In this document: positions 6,083-7,175 of the stretch, piece after piece
Layout of the letters: each line of letters begins with the position of its first letter
Numbering within the stretch: the stretch's first letter is position 1
Assembly: GCA_035527895.1 (NCBI GenBank)
Contig: DATKZQ010000214.1
Span: forward strand, 1-7,175
DNA from: JADFWK01 sp035527895
GTDB taxonomy: Bacteria > Desulfobacterota > DSM-4660 > Desulfatiglandales > B25-G16
Direction of reading: 5' to 3'
Length of the DNA stretch: 7,175 nt
Made by a program: the position numbers and the translations under genes
The notes under the pieces: generated by a model
Told to the model about the DNA's origin: nothing
Database searches by the model: none
The model's input: the letters and a program-made list of their open reading frames with translations, nothing else

Positions 6083-7175
6083 CAGCACACAGAGGTTCGT
6101 CTCTTCGGGTATCTCGCCCAGTTATCAAGCTACTTTTGTTTTTCGCCGCCTTTTTTTATGCAGCCGGGGTCGCTGCGGCAGGGCCTGCCCCTTTGGGGCC
6201 GGAAACGGGTAAACCCATACCGGATTCACTAGTCTACTTCTCCCCACAGAACCAAAGTCACATACTCTTAGTGGAAATGGCTCATCAGAAGGCCTACCTG
6301 TATGATACGCAAAACCTTGATAATCCTCTCGCGGTTTACCCTTGCTCCACAGGGGAAAATGAGGGACCTAAGACACAGAGGAACGATAAGAGGACACCGG
6401 AGGGTGTCTATTTCATTACCAATTCATTCGAGCGAGAAGACCTGGCCCCCATTTATGGAGACCGTGCATTCCCGCTTGACTATCCTAACGTGCGGGACCG
6501 GAAACTGGGGAGAAAAGGATATGGGATATGGATTCATGGAACGAATGAGGTACTCAAACCTCGTGACACCAACGGGTGTATTGTCTTTACCAATGAGGGC
6601 ATTAGAGACCTTGCAGGATATATCAGCAAAACACATACGCCCGTCATCATAACGCAAGAGATCAACTTCGTTGAAAAGGAACAGCTCCTCAGAGAGAGGG
6701 CCCAGATAAAGTCTCTTATTGACGATTGGACTCATGCCTGGAAAGGGGGTCAGATCGATCGCTATATGTCCTTCTATACTGAGGATTTTACCGGACAGGG
6801 AAAAACCAGCTTGCAGTGGCGGGCTTATAAGAAAAGGCTGAGTGAACACTACGACGCGGTGGAGATAACCATAGATAACCTGCAGATCCTAAGGGAAGGC
6901 GGAATTACCCTGGCCAAGTTTGATCAGACCTACCGGGCAGATAGATTCCATAGCTTTGGAGAGAAAAGGCTTTACCTGCAGCAAAGGAGCCCGGAATGGA
7001 AGATCGTTGATGAATTCTTCAAAAGGAAAGACCGACCCCCCCCACAGGAGGACCTGGCGGCAATCAAACAGGTGATCTCAACCTGGCAGCAGGCCTGGCA
7101 GAGAAAAGACCTCACCGGATACATGGCCTGCTACACGGATGATTTCACCGCAGGCGGGCTCACCAAGAAGACCTT
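6070..7175 (+). CDS. Exported L,D-transpeptidase (YkuD family) with tandem NTF2-like Cds6-type domains, 3' end outside window
   Basis: The frame is open from ATG6070 to the window edge (368 codons). Residues 1-37 form a signal peptide: basic region up to K20, hydrophobic LLLFFAAFFYAAGVA, probable cleavage in AAAG near 36-38. Residues about 55-205 form a YkuD L,D-transpeptidase domain with the KRTPEGVYFIT segment, IWIHGTNE (H156) and DTNGCIVF (C170, the nucleophile). Such enzymes make 3-3 peptidoglycan cross-links or attach proteins to peptidoglycan in the periplasm. From residue 213 an NTF2-like domain follows (IKSLIDDWTHAW, then YMSFYTEDFT, ending near EWKIVDEFF). A second copy begins at 332 (IKQVISTWQQAW, then YMACYTDDFT). 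This resembles the Cds6 C-terminal module. H156 and C170 are only 14 residues apart, shorter than usual for the family. There is no ribosome site; the ATG overlaps the previous stop by 13 bases, which implies translational coupling. Confidence 0.88.
   Translation, partial: MGFLAAHRGSSLRVSRPVIKLLLFFAAFFYAAGVAAAGPAPLGPETGKPIPDSLVYFSPQNQSHILLVEMAHQKAYLYDTQNLDNPLAVYPCSTGENEGPKTQRNDKRTPEGVYFITNSFEREDLAPIYGDRAFPLDYPNVRDRKLGRKGYGIWIHGTNEVLKPRDTNGCIVFTNEGIRDLAGYISKTHTPVIITQEINFVEKEQLLRERAQIKSLIDDWTHAWKGGQIDRYMSFYTEDFTGQGKTSLQWRAYKKRLSEHYDAVEITIDNLQILREGGITLAKFDQTYRADRFHSFGEKRLYLQQRSPEWKIVDEFFKRKDRPPPQEDLAAIKQVISTWQQAWQRKDLTGYMACYTDDFTAGGLTKKT
6706..7175 (+). repeat. Tandem internal repeat encoding NTF2-like domains
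   Basis: Two homologous units lie in the transpeptidase gene, starting at 6706 and 7063, 357 bases (119 codons) apart. Shared residues follow IK-x2-I-x2-W-x2-AW, then YM-x2-YT-x-DFT and a later G-x-T. The second unit is cut by the window end. The linker between them (RKDRPPPQED) contains a run of eight C. Confidence 0.8.
7036..7043 (+). repeat. Homopolymeric C8 tract inside the transpeptidase gene
   Basis: Eight consecutive C encode the prolines of the linker between the two NTF2-like units. A slip of one base would truncate the second domain while leaving the transpeptidase domain intact. The tract is real in this sequence; variability is only a possibility. Confidence 0.6.

Noticed and set aside
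6424..6849. Minus-strand 141-codon open frame opposite the transpeptidase
   Set aside because: It is a shadow of a well-supported plus-strand gene with catalytic motifs and domain repeats.

Overview
The window is a stretch of bacterial chromosome with moderate GC and compact, partly overlapping genes. The gene types, the divergence of the proteins and a HEAT-repeat tail on the helicase suggest a Desulfobacterota-like (former Deltaproteobacteria, for example syntrophic or sulfate-reducing) or related anaerobic lineage. That is an inference from style, not a marker-based assignment. No tRNA, rRNA or CRISPR array was seen.

Layout. Positions 1-146 (minus) hold a piece of an adenine-deaminase-like amidohydrolase whose 5' part is missing: an in-frame stop sits directly upstream and no start is present. 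Positions 150-330 hold a GC-rich block rich in inverted repeats that overlaps the nominal start of the next gene. Positions 258-2486 (plus) encode a DinG/XPD-type Fe-S DNA helicase with a C-terminal HEAT-like tail and an unusual DEAS motif II. Positions 2487-2690 contain coding-like remnants in two frames, followed by a rho-independent terminator that serves the convergent gene folD (2728-3636, minus).

Positions 3643-4140 form the gap between the divergent genes folD and purB. The gap holds a REP-like hairpin next to folD and, at 3718-3999, a 282-bp element bounded by perfect 23-bp inverted repeats and filled with further nested palindromes. This is the least explained part of the window. A good promoter candidate precedes purB.

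From 4141 onward three plus-strand genes overlap end to start: purB (adenylosuccinate lyase), an unrecognised membrane-anchored or lipoprotein-like exported protein, and an exported L,D-transpeptidase of the YkuD family followed by tandem NTF2-like (Cds6-type) domains. The last gene runs off the end of the window. The overlaps suggest one transcript joining purine synthesis with cell-envelope proteins. FolD supplies the 10-formyl-tetrahydrofolate precursor pool used in purine synthesis and PurB acts late in that pathway, so the folD/purB neighbourhood makes metabolic sense even though the two genes are divergent. The two envelope genes most likely act together in peptidoglycan or periplasmic processes, but only the transpeptidase assignment is supported by catalytic residues.
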